Part shown: positions 12,231-26,268 of the stretch, in pieces
How the letters are laid out: each line of letters starts with the position of its first letter
Position numbering within the stretch: position 1 is the first letter of the stretch
Assembly: GCF_014851395.1 (NCBI RefSeq)
Contig: NW_024041262.1
Coordinates: 13,537,252-13,601,251 of the forward strand
DNA from: Micropterus salmoides
Lineage: Eukaryota > Chordata > Actinopteri > Centrarchiformes > Centrarchidae
DNA length: 64,000 bases
Reading direction: 5' to 3'
Notes under the pieces: generated by a model
Told to the model about the DNA's origin: nothing
What the model saw: the letters and a program-made list of their open reading frames with translations, nothing else
The model's database searches: none
Position numbers and translations under genes: made by a program

Positions 12231-13419
12231 GACTACTTAAAGTTTGGCCAGGGCAACATTGTGTATTTTCAGAATTACACTATTAAACAAATATGGTCTA
12301 CTGTGCATGATGCTGTCTGATGGTGGAGGACATGTTGACATATTGCCTTGGTTTTGAAAATTTTGAAACTGTGGGGGGATACTCCACTGATTTCGGATTG
12401 CATTTTCATAACACTGTGGGACAAGAAGCAATGGTCAAAATCATAGAAGCAAAGGTCAGGATATCCTGACTTTTAGTTGATATAGGTCAAGCTCCAAAAA
12501 TACTGGATCCTAAATTTCCCACAAAACAACTCCATAAACATCAAAGGCTTTCATTTAAAATGTCTCCAAATCCAAGCCAAGATATGTTATCCATTTTATT
12601 ACCAGACAGAATAATATTACTAACCATGACTACTAAATTAATGACGCAATGCACAATGGTTGGAATACCCCAGTGAGAAGAGTGTTTGACTGTCTTGTAA
12701 TCAAGAATGACCTGTACTTATAACAGTCTCAACAGTTTTAACTCCTGCCAACACTGATCATCACAATCTTCAGTTTAAATCATGGCTGTATTTTACCTCA
12801 TTATACATGTGTGGATGTTACTGAATGGTTAGAGAAGAGAGGTAAACTGCTTTTTGTACTAATTTGAAGTAATGGGGAAGATGTTGTTTTAAACCCAGTA
12901 GGTACATCCTTCAATGTATTGTATACAAAACAGGATACAAATCGAAACTGACCCTCAAAATCATGCCTATTTATATCTAAGAAAGAAAAGAAACCTACTC
13001 CACCAGTATTACCTTGTCAGACGCTGACCTTTGACTTCAGAGGAGATCAGTCACTTGTTCCCTACTGTCTCACCCAGCATTTGCTACTTTCAAAGGCTTC
13101 ACCTTGTGTTTGATCTACTGTTAAAGTCCTCCGTGACCGAAGGGAACACGTGTGCCATCATCTGGAGTAATCTGCATACATCATCATGAGTGTCGTCTGA
13201 GATCCTCAGAGAGATGCTCCTCACTTGGTCATAAAGATGAAGATGCTTCAGACCTTTGACATCATCTCAAAGTCTGTCTCTGGTATGAGGCACAACATCG
13301 AGGTTAAGACTGGGGCCAACTTTTGTAGGCCGTACCAGTTTCAGCTTCAACACAATTAAACAGCAGCTGCAGAAATACACTTTACTTAACATCTCATATA
13401 TGTTGAAAGCTGGTTAGCT

Positions 13420-13690
13420 TAGTATAAAGACAGTCAAAGTTTTTGTGCAGATTAAACAAATGAGATATATAATAACGTGTTCATTTATGAGCTATAAGGG
13501 ATGCTGATAGCTCGATTTGTAACCTTCGGACAGAGACCCCCTGTTTCCAGTCTTTGTGCTAAGCTAAACTAACTGGCTGCTAGCTGTAGATTCATATTTA
13601 CCGTACAGACGGAAGAGTGGTATTGATCTTTTCATCTAACTCTTGGCAAGAAATCAAATGAGTGTGTTTCCCAAAAATTATAATTATTGC
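13420..13690 (-). repeat. Family A teleost repeat, nearly full minus-strand copy
   Basis: Read on the minus strand: TTCTTGCCAAGAGTTAGATG, then CAATACCACTCTTCCGTCTG, then GGTAAATATGAATCTACAGC, then GTTAGTTTAGCTTAGCAC, then AAAGACTGGAAACAGGGGG. This is the fullest copy in the window. Confidence 0.65.
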
Positions 13691-16600
13691 ATTAAGGTTA
13701 GTTCTGAATATTTTATTCTTGGTTTCTTCCCAAACTACAATCTGAGAAAACAGGTTGTTTCCACTGAAGGACTCTTGGTTTCATTTGAACTCCTCTGAGA
13801 TGTGAAGGATGAACCTTCAGAGATTATTATGATTGTGCTGTTATTTTGGGCGAGACCTGTGGTCTTTTCATGGCAAAGGTTTCACAACCTCACATTTCTG
13901 GAGAGTCCTAAGGGAGCCCTGTTTCCATGTTCTCACTTTATCCCAGTGGTGATTTGTAGAGTAAATAAGTATATTATTCTGAGAGTCTTTAAAACTGACC
14001 ATAACATGTTGTAAGTTAACTGTGCATCAGGGAGGACTATTACATGAAAATCATCCCCTCCTTATTTTCCCACTCCTATAATTGAATTATAATTTTTTAG
14101 TTCCTTATTTACATCTTTCTGTAAATGAGCAATACAATTTTTATTTTTTGTTTGAACATATATTTTTGTCTCTTGCTAGTTTCTCTAGCGTTTCCTACCC
14201 CACCCACTTTGACAACCTAATTCTTAATTTAGTTTACTTTCCGGTACTTCATCACAATCACATTTTCTGCATTTATCATTTCAGTTTTTCACCTGGCTTT
14301 TCTCATTCATTGTTTCCATAGTTCCAACAGAATATAGGCAACAAAGCTGTATTCCTTAAATGGTGGCTGAATGTTTTTTTTTTGTACATTAAATGTTGCA
14401 AAACATTGTTGCAAGTAGCCTTCAAATCCATCTTTTCAAGATGAACCACATTAGGATGTAATTACTTACGAGGATCTTCAGTAGGTCTTAATCATTACAG
14501 AATGTAAATCAGCATGTAAAAGTGTTCAAGATGATGAAAACTTTCTATTAACATAAAAACACAGATTATAGGTGGCTCTACAGAGTCAAAGACTGGAGTC
14601 GCTCAGTGAAGACAACTTTTTAAAAAAAAATCTGTTTAACATGAAGCCAAAACTCAACTGGTCACCCAAACTCAACCTATCCTCTTTCACCACCACATGT
14701 CACTCCTGCACACATGGTTCCCTTCACAAACATTCCTCGCTAACGACTCACTGGAGGTTAGCAGCGGTTAGCTGGGAAATGTGTTTTCCATTTGAACCAC
14801 GGTTCACTTAGAAACTGATCTTAGGCACTGGGAACTGGGACAGAACCTGTTGATGCAAGTAGACAGGTTTAAAATTGTTGATAACTTATGTCAAGTTTAA
14901 TTGCATTGGTAGCATAGTGAAGCAAATCTTAGCAGAAAGTTTGTCTTTCTCATTACAGAGTCAATTTGGACAGTTTGGGTGTATTTTTAATGGGAAATAT
15001 AGTTGTTTACAACTATGTTTACATGCATTTTATTCTGTATTCTACATACATATATGTGTGTAATTTATACTACATATTGCTGCTGTATATTTCACTTATC
15101 TTATATTTAATATTATACCTATATACAACCATATTTATATTACTGAAATGTACTGCGTGTACACTATAACATTACTACAGAGTTTCCACTTTTTCCACTA
15201 GACTCTTTACCTCTGCACATACTGTATATAATAGAGCATGTAAGGTATTATTTTGTTAGATGTATTTTTTTTTTCAATAGTTGATCTGTTTCCAGCCTCT
15301 TTAGGCTGTTTATTGCATTCCTGTACTCAAATTCCAAAGAAATTACTTTTTTTTTAGTTTTTGACCACAAGGTATACTAATCCATCACAATATGTTCACA
15401 CTTGTAACACTACCACTGCGTAAAACCCACAGTGACAGAAAAATATGAAACCAGTGAGAACCAGTGCGCCAGCGTGTGTCATTTCATGCATCATTACCTT
15501 GCCATATCACTCACCAATGTAAGTCTAATTGCGCTGACAGGCTGTTGGTATCTGTTATTATAGTGTTGTGTTGCCGCTGCTAACATTGACCACACGCAAG
15601 GCCATAATTCATGCAGTCAGTTTGATGAAGCTAAAGAGGAACTAGTCCACCACCCAACTCTGCCCCCTTTTCAATCCCCCCTTCCTCTTCAATCCCTCCT
15701 TGTGTTGCAACAGCTGAAGCTTCCAGTAATCAGTGTGTCTCATTTGGCTGGGATTACATGTCAAAACGACTTTAGTAGAGCTTGAGGAAAATGCACAGGC
15801 CTTATTCCTCCTGAGGTCAAAGTACAAAAGAGACCATTGCCATTTTAAGATCAAACCATTCTGTGTATGTTGGAGCATGCACGTCTATGGAGCCTCAAAG
15901 TGTACAATATTAAATAAAATAAAAAGTAATTAACCTGTATAACACACATATATGAACCAATGTATTTTAAATTAATTGTAAAATTATTTAAAGGGAAACT
16001 GCCAATTTTCCACCCTCTTTGTATCATGTGGGTAGTACTATGCAAATAAACAATGGTTAACTTTCCTCTGTTTAGCCTGCACCAAGAGCTCTCTGTTCAT
16101 TTGCATAAACCTACCAACAACCTAGCCTAGCTGGCTATGTTGTTAACATATAGCCTCGTTAAGCTCAATAAAAAGGAGATTTTAGTTACTTAAAGTTACT
16201 ACTAGTTTGTGTAGGCCTACTGTAATTGTTTACAGCAGCAGCATCTAGTTGTTGTCATCGTTGTTGATCTAGCTAACAGGAGCTAACTGGCTAAATTTGG
16301 TAGAAGTGGTGGTGAGGGGGAAGTGACTGGTGACTACACCACTGTCAAGTAAAATAAAAAGTTTTTAAAAAGAGACATTATGAAATAATACTTTTCATTT
16401 AAAAAAATAAATAAAATGCATTTTGAACTAAAAATCTTTGATGAAGTAAAATGAAATCCAGTTAAGCTGAAACTAAGAATCATTAAATAACATTTCAGAA
16501 TAATTAGTTTTTGTAAATCATTTCATACATGAAAAATGAAGATGAGTGGGTTTGAGCTTTATTATTGGTTTTACCGCTTGTCTGATGTAGGAATTTTGCA

Positions 16601-17274
16601 AATTCACATTAAGTATAGTACATTATACTATGTATTAGTATACAAGGAACATTCAGTTTTTCTCAGTTCTTTACATTTCAGTCCTGGTCACTATGCGCTA
16701 CATTACCAGGGCTTTTGAAAATAAAACATATCCTCCAAAGACAGTCTTTTGACCCCCCCCCCCAACTCCCATCTGCATGATTACTCTGTTACTCTCAAGT
16801 GCAATATCATGACATGTTCACCTTCAATTAGGTTTACTGTACAAGCAATTCAATGTCTGGTTACCGTTACTCAATTAAATATTTCATATCTATTAAACTA
16901 AACAAATACTGTCCAAGGACAAAGCCATCTTCAGTCACAGTTTCTGATGGGAGGGCAAACTCGGAAGATAGCACAGACTAAGCTATATTACAATGAACAA
17001 AAGTATTTCAGGGAATGTCATTTTGTCATAATGACTTATATTGAACACGAATAAAACACAAAATATCATTAAGTGTCACAAAGAAAAGTGGAGAGGAGGC
17101 CCTACAGTGCATCAAGTTTCCTTAATCCTGCTTACTGCAGAAGCCAATAAGTAACAAACGTGTTAATTTATCAGAGCAAAGTCATCTTTAGACACCAATT
17201 TTGTGTAACTTTTCAATTAGTCTGTCTGTAGTCACAATAGCAGACCAGATCCATCCTAAATATCTCAACCTCAC
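13691..17274. other. AT-rich noncoding sequence
   Basis: No gene, RNA or named element recognised. Contains a C10 run near 16754 and several T runs. Confidence 0.55.
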
Positions 17275-17520
17275 AGATTATGCTGTGAGATTTGCTTTCT
17301 TGGTGAGAGTTATTTAAAATTGTCAATACCACTCTTATCTGTCTGATAATACGGCTACAGCCAGCAATCAGTTAGCGTATCTTAGCATAAAGACTGGAAA
17401 CAAGTGGAAACAGCTAGCCTGGCTAAGCTAACCGGCTGCGGCTGTGGCCTCATATTGAACATTCATTGCTCTTTTCATCTAACTCTCGGCAAGAAAGTGA
17501 ATAAGTGTTTTTCCTAAACA
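17275..17520. repeat. Two family A repeats joined in opposite orientation
   Basis: The left half (17275-17425) is a plus-strand copy (TTTGCTTTCTTGGTGAGAG to AAACAGCTAGCCTGG); the right half (17420-17520) is a minus-strand copy (GGCTAAGCTAACCGGCTGC to TCTCGGCAAGAAAGTGA). Together they form an imperfect palindrome. Confidence 0.6.
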
Positions 17521-20073
17521 GTCTTAATGACACACTACACTTATTGTGTGACTAACTTGTTAATTGCACCAAGTACCTCACACAGGCACCTCCCTTCCCT
17601 TTGCCCATCTTACCCTTTTACTTTAGGACAGCATCAATAACAACATCCCATTCACATAGTTATTGTACAGTAGCGCCTTCTGGGGTTTAACTAAAATAAA
17701 AACTAGAAAAGGACAAATTATTCACAAGTTTAAAAAAAAAAAAACAACTATAGAAGATATACAACTATAAACTAAAATGTACAACATCAGTGAATACCTG
17801 AAATAGTTTCCAGGCACTTGTGATGCAAAACAGACAAACAGAATACATAATTACACATTAAAGTGCTACAATCTAAGACAATAAGAGTACATAATACCAT
17901 TTACAGTTATTTTTGGGGAATCAAAATACAACAAGAATAGAGTGGGAATACCTTCATTTAAAGAAACACTACACCATGATGCTCAGTATGCCAGTGGTTA
18001 GTAACAATGTACAGTCTGCACCTGAGAGCAACAGATGAAGTTGGTGATATAACTAAGTTTAATATAGTATATTTGCTCCTTCAAATATTTCCCCCAAACG
18101 GACAAAAGAAAACAAATATGTGCTAGGGGTCCTTAGTTGGCAGAATAATCATATCAACACAATACAATTTTTGACGCGTGCTTTGACAAATTCAAACCAA
18201 ATAGGTGCAACATAACACAATGTAAAAAGCACATATGGAGAGGAATGCATGCTTATACTTAAACAAGCTGACTGATGCAAATGCAGTTTCCTGGGCTTCA
18301 CCTTTACATTTGAGTAATGTTTTCCCTTGGTCTGAATTCATCCCACATCCTTTGACTTATGTCTCCATTGACTTGCCTGTTATCCAGAGGTCATTGTTGC
18401 AAACAATGAGGAAACTAGACACCCTTTTTCTCTTTTCTCTGGCACTCTTCCCCTCTCTTATTCACCTGTTTGAAGGATTGTCAGTCGCAAGAAGACAAAC
18501 CCAGTGTCTCCTCTTTAACAACTACAGTTATTTATGGAGGGTGTAATATTGATTTAGTAACACAATCATTCAAGATACCCTGAGAAATTAAGCAAAAAAA
18601 AAAAAAAAAAACTGGATTTTTGTTTTGCATCTTGATTATTCTGTCTGTGGTTTTTCATGGAATTTGTGCACTGGCTGACAACGAGGTGCTAGTTCCTGCA
18701 TGCTGTTTACTGTCTAGGTAGCACACATCGCAAATTATATGGATTTAAGACATCATTTTTAAAGACAAAAGAGTTACTTTATATAAAGAGATTACACAGT
18801 GTCTGGTCCCCTCATGAGAGTGTTCCATATACTATATGGCAGGATCTGAAGTTTTCTTTGTCAATGAATGAATGAATGAGGATGTCAATACATGACCTGT
18901 GTGTGTTTATTTGTATAGTACATGCATGCATGGTTACATACTGTAGGTGTAGGTGTATGTCTCTATTTAATGTGTGAACTTGCCTATGCCTATGTATGTA
19001 CATACATTATACATACGGGGTGACTTGAGTTCCACGTCCTTTATCTTTTCTGGGCCCGTATGAAGGAATCTGTGAGGGAGCTCCTGTGTTATGCAGATAG
19101 ACCTGAACACATAGAATAGTGTCTCATGTTGCAGGAGTCAATGACCTCCCTACAGAGTCCAGACCAGCAGTTCTTAGAGCACTTGTCGGAAAAAGGCAGA
19201 GTCTGCAGAAATCACTTACGACAAAGCCAAAGTTGAGAGTAATTCCTCGTGTGCCGCAACTCAATGTCTTGACTCTGATACAAGTACTTAAAACAAGAGT
19301 AAATAGCTGTACTTAGGTTTTCATTTTGCTTTGAATTGGGTCCAATCATCCTTCGTCAGGTTGTCTTATTTGCAAAGATCCAGAAGACTGTGGTATGCAG
19401 GCATTTGACAACTTAAATTCAAAACGTCTAACGTGGCATGTGAATAATGTCACTTGTCAGGTATGGCCACAAGACATTTACTCCTCTTTGGTAAGAATTG
19501 TAAAGGAACATTTAGAAATACAACACTGGCTTATGAATTCTATAAGAAAGGGACATACAGACTATTTCAGAATGATGAAAAAAGGTGCAGAAGATCAAGT
19601 TGTAGGATTAAAAGAGCCAGGTATCCACAATAAATTTAGTTCAAAGCCCATTGCTGCTCCATGGTTATTAAAGTGAGAATACGGCAAGGTGGATGTCAGA
19701 TAGTGTGGAAAGGCAGGTGGATATCCAGGCTCAAAATGGAATGATTATAGACTATTTCCCTCCACACCCCTTTACATTGTGTGGATTTTAAAATGTGAGA
19801 ATTAATTATTATAAGCACATCCTGATGGTTAAGTGAAGGGTTTTGGCTTCCTTTAAAGTGGCTTGATTAGCAACATTGATATTCATTCAGTTTTTGTCTA
19901 ATTTTGTCTTATCCCTTGATTCAAAATTAAATAATATTCGATCATCACTGTAACTGCTGGCTTCGTGGGGGAATAGCTCAAAGCGGTTGTAGCATGAATT
20001 ATGTAGCGGGAGGGAGGGCATGGAAGAATATTAAAGTTAAGGTTCAGGTGCTTTGCTCACTGTTAAGCTTAAA
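17521..20073 (-). other. Downstream flank of ngfr, including its unplaced 3' UTR
   Basis: ngfr transcription runs into this interval from 20074 toward lower coordinates. Mammalian NGFR has a 3' UTR of roughly 2 kb, so much of this could be transcribed. I could not choose a poly(A) site. Open frames at 18235-18546 and 19395-19676 on the other strand have no protein character. Confidence 0.4.
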
Positions 20074-20417
20074 TCACACGACAGAAGTGGCGGTCGGCTT
20101 TGTAGCACTTGGACTCAGCACCAGACTCTGAGCAATGTCGTCACGGTTGATCTTGCGCAGTGCCGTGCACAGTGTGTCGATGCTGGCGCAGTCCTTACTC
20201 GCCCAGTCGGACAGGAGCGCACGGATAGGATGATCATCCTGACGGAAGGTCTCAATACGCTCCTCCTCGTATCCCAGGAGGCACGCCAGATTACACCAGT
20301 CACTGTCATCCATGTGGTTGCAGTCGTTTCCTTCGCTGCCCCTGAACAGTAGCTTCTCTACTTTCTCTCTGGTGTGGAGTGGAAGTAGCAAGCAAGGCTC
20401 TTCAACCATGTTGACAA
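20074..20417 (-). CDS. ngfr: ngfr coding exon 6: death domain, C-terminus and stop codon
   Basis: Residues 313-426 plus the stop at 20074-20076. The acceptor is ctctctctgcag, directly before TTGTCAAC. It encodes the six-helix death domain (about 327-415), recognisable from REKVEKLL, the LACLLGYEEERI segment and IRALLSDWASKD, which match the mammalian REEVEKLL, LAGELGYQPEHI and VRALLASWATQD. The protein ends in SVV, comparable to the SPV C-terminus of mammalian p75NTR. A His/Asp-rich loop after the first helix is more divergent. The 3' UTR continues toward lower coordinates with no clear end. Confidence 0.96.
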
Positions 20418-23400
20418 CTGCAGAGAGAGAAGAACAATTTCATTATTTGAACAATATTATTTTATTTCAAATATATTTAGATTGATGTGAGGTTGAAAAA
20501 ATACTAATTTATCAATCATAAATCTCAGTATAATTTTTCCACATTTACCTGATGCTTTTATCCAAAGCGACTTAAAATTGCTATAGAAGTCAGAGGTCGC
20601 ACGCCTCTGGAGCAACTATGGGTTAAGTGTCTTGCTCAGGGACACATTGGTAGAAGTGTCACAGTGGGTGATTGAACCTGGGTCTCTCACACCAAAGACA
20701 TACGTCTTATCCACTGCACCATCTCCAGTCTCCTATTGGAAGGTTTTATAAATGATTCACATGGTTGTAAATTTTTACTGCTCTCGTTTCCTGACTAATA
20801 TAACACAGTAAGGATTCTACCTACATCCTGTTCACAAGCTTTTTGATTGGCTGTAATTACTTGGAAGAAGGTACATTACAGTGTACATTTCTGCAGCAAC
20901 AACAGTGGTTTGTTTGGAGTAAATACAAAAGCGGTAGGTAGCTGCATTGCATGAGCAGCAACAGCCTCTCTGACTGACCAGTTCCATTACAACATCATCA
21001 GATAAAAAAAGCTGAATACTATTTTCTCCTGTTTGCACTACTTTGTTTTCTTCCTTTACTATACTCTGGGATAGCATGTGGTTTTAAAAGTCCTACAGTC
21101 TCTCAAACTAGTTTGTCAGGGCAGGACTGGAGACCGTAGCTCTGTCAGTGTTATAATCCTTCTTTGCTGATTTGCTACAGTAAGTTTGAAAGGTCGTATT
21201 CAAGGTGGAGTTGATGAGGCCACCAGACAGCTCATTCCTGAAGGAAAATTCTTTTCTTTTGACAGATATGGTGGGACAGTTCAGGGTGCAGTCTGTGTGC
21301 ATTTACAGAATGCAATCCATCAGACATATTTGTGGATTAGAAGAAACTCGTTAACAAAGAAATTCAGGCCAGATAAACACTAACGTTTGCATTGAAACGT
21401 GCTTACACCCAATGTGAGTGCAATTGTTTGATAAATGAATATTTCTGGGTATTGTGGGCGTGGCCTCTGTTTAGGTGCATGTATTAGTGTATTACCTGTC
21501 TGTGCCTGAGTCTGGGCCTGCTGCTCCTGTAGACTTTGGCTGTCCACAGAAATGCCGCTGTCACTGTGCAGCTTCTCTCCCTCAGGGGACGGCGTCTGGT
21601 TCTGGTTGGCTGTGCAGTTGTTGGCTCCTTGCTTGTTCTGCTTACAGCTGTTCCACCTGAATGAAAATGAGCAGAAGAAAAGAACTCAACAAATAAAAAA
21701 AACATGAAATCAATATGTGTTTAAGGAAGTCTTCAGTGCAAGTGAGAATAATAACATTTGAACAAACAACAGTTAATCCCACTGTATCAACTTTATCATT
21801 AATTGCCAGTATTGTAAATACACAATAATTGTGTAAGTGTAGTAAAGCGACTGTCCTCCCATGACTAACTAAACTAACTAACTAAACTACATATGTTTAC
21901 ACTCAAGACACAAAGCCCTCTAATGGCTGTAGTAATTATGTTGGGAACAAAGGAGAAAGTCTGGTGCTGTTATAATAGAGTGACAAAGTCCACATAGGGA
22001 GGAGGTCGGGGTGGATGGACAACAAGACATCAGACTTTAACACAATTTCCTGTTTCCAATCAACAGTCAACATTGTTTTCTTTTAATCATAAACACTTAT
22101 TGCCTACACATTTACACATCCAGCAGTTACAAAGTAACACAAGCATGGCAACCAATCTGGTGATATTTGTTTGTGAGTTCATCATTATACGCGACCCTTT
22201 TCACATAAGTAGTCATGTGATAATTGTTAATTTAAGAATATTGATTAAAGTGGCTTTAACTAAAAGGTATTCTGTAACGTGGAAAAATGACTAAGATATT
22301 TCACAACTGTGTAAATGTATCTGAGATGTTGATATCCTCACAAAAACTCACTTTCTGCCACTTGACAAAACAATCTTTACAACACATCTGGTATTTTGTA
22401 TATTTTCCAAATCCTAAAATTAACTGATCATATTTAAAGGATCTGGGTTTGTGATCTTAGTATTTCGGTAGATTGAAAATGCATGGACAGACAGTATGAA
22501 GGGAATTTGAATGACAAGAACAGCAGAGTAACCCACAATTCAGTGCTTTGATGGTGACTTTCAAAGGCCATTAAACTTTAAGTGTTGCCCTCAATGACAA
22601 CTTGATAATACAATATATGGATATTAAAATAAGAGCAGTGACCTATAGGTTAAACACCTTCACGCTTCCCACTACAGTGTGGCAGCTCAAAGTACAGGTA
22701 TTTAATGAGGCAGTTAAATGTTTAAAATGCTGCGGTCAGTTTTAGTGTTTGCCCACCTTGGTTCTGATCTGTCATAACATAGTTGGATAAACATATTGCA
22801 CATTAAAAATTTAACAGTTAATGATGGGAAGAGAGTAAATGGACCATATGGTGACCCACAGGACAACAATGTGTTCTCATCCAGAAAAATGGCAGATGAT
22901 TTCATTAAATATGAAACTGCGGAAATTCAGAATCTAGGTTTAGTATTAGATCCTCTTTCTCTTCTCTTCAGCTGTTGAACTTCACATTTTAGTAAGCAGT
23001 GGAGATCAACAGGCAGAGGGAGAAGAGGACAGGGTAAAAACCATGGACATCAAAGCACCATGGCATTGTGGTTTTTGCCTTACACAAGGGTTCTCAACCT
23101 GGCCAGGACTACCAATTGAAAGATACCAAAAGGTAAATCTGAGGAGTCACCAGTGACTACACAAACTTGTTTATTTTTTATGACTTTTCTCCCCTTTCTC
23201 CTTTTTTTCTTTTGAAACATTAGGATACTGTAACTTCTTTACTCCAATAGAATCCATCAACTTAAATTAGATAAAAACACTGGTTAAAACACCAGTCTAA
23301 CTCCAATTTACAGCAATACCTGTTACTCCACTCCAGACAAATAAGAATGAAATACATGGCTGAATGGATTTTCACACAATGCACCAGATAAGATCCCATT

Positions 23401-23865
23401 TTCTAAAGCTCTGGTCGACTATATTTTAAAAATGTCTCACCCAGCAACTTGTTCTTACTTGTTTTTCTGTTTCATACTTCACCTCTCTTCTGCCCTCACC
23501 TCTTAAAGATGATAAAGGCCACAAGGCCAACCACAACTGCTGCCAGGATGGAGCAGTAGATGGGGATGAGTTTGTCGTTCAGACCCTGGTAGAGCTTCTC
23601 CTGGGAATCACCATTAGTTGTGGTGGTGGTGGTGGTGCTCTCTGTTGGGCTATCTGGTGGGGGGCCATCTGGTGGAAATTCTTCATAGGTGGTACTGGAG
23701 TAACCCGTAAAGGCAGTGGGAAGCCCTGAAGGGTAGATAACTGTGAAGGACAAAAAGGGATGGACACATGAAAACAAAGCAACATTGCAATAACAAGAAT
23801 TTACTGAGTCAATTAAACTTAATAGATATTTTGGTCACTTGGAGGCACAACAAGCTGCAAACATG

Positions 23866-23899
<34 letters not shown>

Positions 23900-26222
23900 T
23901 TTAATTTGATATGGGAAACTTGTTGGCAAATAGATGCCTATTTACACATCCAGCAGACATGGAGTGATATGAGTATTCATTTGGATTCACCTGGAGAATG
24001 TATGGCCAACATTCATTCTCTTTTTAGCTCTGTTTTTGGTCTCCACAAACTCCTATGGGAAATATCTGGGTCTTGAGCTGCTAAGTGCAGGTTTTGACAA
24101 AGAAGAAGAATGTGTGGAATAAAAAGGTTGATGTCTCTGGTTGCACTACATCTATTGTTTTTTTTTTCACTGTCCATTGTGAGCCCAACTATGTTCTGGG
24201 GGTGCAATACTAAAACTGGTGGAGTACTCTTAACATCATAAGCTGACTCAAAAATCAAGCATTGGTGAGTAGGCACGCTGAGTTTTTGGAGTGTACTTAC
24301 AGTAATTACTTTTAAAGTGTGCACTCACTACATACTTAATACCGGCTTCCCATTTATCATTTATTTTAAGGAAAAACTTCAAATCAAAGGACATTTTTTT
24401 TCTCAAAGACATGGCAACACTAAGAGATAAACTCCTTCAGGCCAAAGGTTGCCCTACTATCAGTAGCAGCAGATGGAGAGAAATGCTGCGTTGGCTCTTT
24501 GATACCCTGCAGATCAGGATATTTTCAGCTTGAAGATATGATGGGAAAGTGGTATTCAAGATTTAAATATGTCTACAAATAAGACAGATGAACTATCTTC
24601 AAGCTCCTATCACTTGTTCTGCTTTTATCCACCATATTCAGTGTAAACATGGCTTTCCTGCTGCAAACACATACAACAAGCACACCCACACACACATTAC
24701 ATCCCACATCACTTGGTCATTTCCCCTCCACCCCAGGGAGCCATTAATGAGGCTAAGAGCAAGTATGTCCATCCAGTCCTGCCCACTTCAACCATTAACA
24801 CTAAGCAGACATGTTCGCTCACCGCGGATGTGGAAACCTATCCTCGCCTGTCACTTACTTAAATTTACTCACATCATCAACAGGAAATCTTCCAGTTGGC
24901 TTCCAAGGCACTAAATACCTCAGGAGAGCCGCTGAATGTGAGGGGGCCATTTTTCACTAATGAGGTGAAAACATTTTTAATGAGAGCTTATTTAGATGGA
25001 TGCACAGTGCTGCTGTGTGTGGCAATTTTGCAGATGGGAAGCACTCTTTGGCAACACCAATATACTGAACATCCTATTAATTTATTATGCTGGATGTCAA
25101 TCATTCTTAATCCACACCCTGTAAAGCCATTGTTTTCTTTCTCTAAATGTAAGTCTTACGATGATGTTGGTGTCATATTACAGGAAAGATGTTGCCCTGC
25201 AGGGTTAGCTACTTCTCTGTGCCAACAACTGTCCTGTTTGTCTTGCTGCTACTAGCATCAGTCCTTGGCCAGCTTTATCCTTTGACCGCCGGGTCAGTAA
25301 AGCCTCCTCCTGCTGGGTTCAGGGAGCCATGTGCTCCTGTTAAGAAACCTCACAGGTGCTTTCAGCTCACTCAGCACAGCACAACTTACTTACAAGTGGC
25401 TGGTTAAAGCCAAAGGACCCTTGGGGAGCACAACTGCAAATGTGAAAGAAGTTGTTTAAAGCTTGTGGATTCAGAGGGAGCTGTGCAACGTTTGATAAAG
25501 ACAAGCTTGAAAATGACAAAAACCTTGGGATGTGGAGTTAGTAAGAAATGAGCTTGCCAGACCTCAGTCTAAATGAACCCTCACAGACTTAGTAGCAAGA
25601 GGCTGCATGGGTCCGAAATGGTATAATGGGACTGCACTTAATGACATATCGTGTTAACTTGACGGCACCAAAACATGTTATGTACAGTTGTGGGTTTGGG
25701 ACTTTTTATTTTACTAGGTTTTAGCTTTACTAGTTTACTAGTTTTATTAGTTTTTTACTTCCTTCACAGCTGAGTCATTTAAGGGACCGGACTGCCTGAT
25801 TTGAACTTATTCCAGGCTCCTTCCTTACAGAGTGGACAAGAGGTAATTTTCAAATTTATGGAAAGTGTGCATAAATCATAGTGTGCATAAAGGGTTGTGC
25901 ATAAAGGGTTTAAAAAGTCTGCAAGAGATCCCTCATGCACTTGAAGAGTTGACAGTGGGACAGCCCTATAACTTTAAGCTTTTTTCTTAAACTATCCGTC
26001 ATGAGTCCTACAGCGTTATAGGAGAACAATGCTAAATTTGGTGGAGTACTCTTAATTCAAATACCAATGTATTGGGCTACTGTCTGTGAATGAAGTGCCT
26101 GAGAAATGCATATCCTCTTCAGTATCCCCCCTATATTCACACCACCATCATCACCATCACCACCATGGCTGGTCTGCCTTTCTCTAACCCTCCTAAAAAA
26201 CACACACACACACGCACGCACG

Positions 26223-26268
<46 letters not shown>

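Larger units (their letters stand above)
9746..13419. other. Noncoding sequence between repeats
   Basis: Apart from the tandem duplication at 10011-10248 and the family B copy at 11985-12230, nothing is recognised. The complementary open frames at 11409-11768 are low-complexity artefacts. Confidence 0.5.

Noticed and set aside
20541..20728. Possible tRNA or small RNA gene antisense to the plus strand
   Set aside because: Shares its full length with the copy at 6543-6692 and has a SINE tail; it is a retroposon.
21475..21705. Alternative frames across ngfr exon 5 on both strands
   Set aside because: They are shadows; only the minus-strand frame joining exons 4 and 6 in phase gives the p75NTR juxtamembrane sequence.
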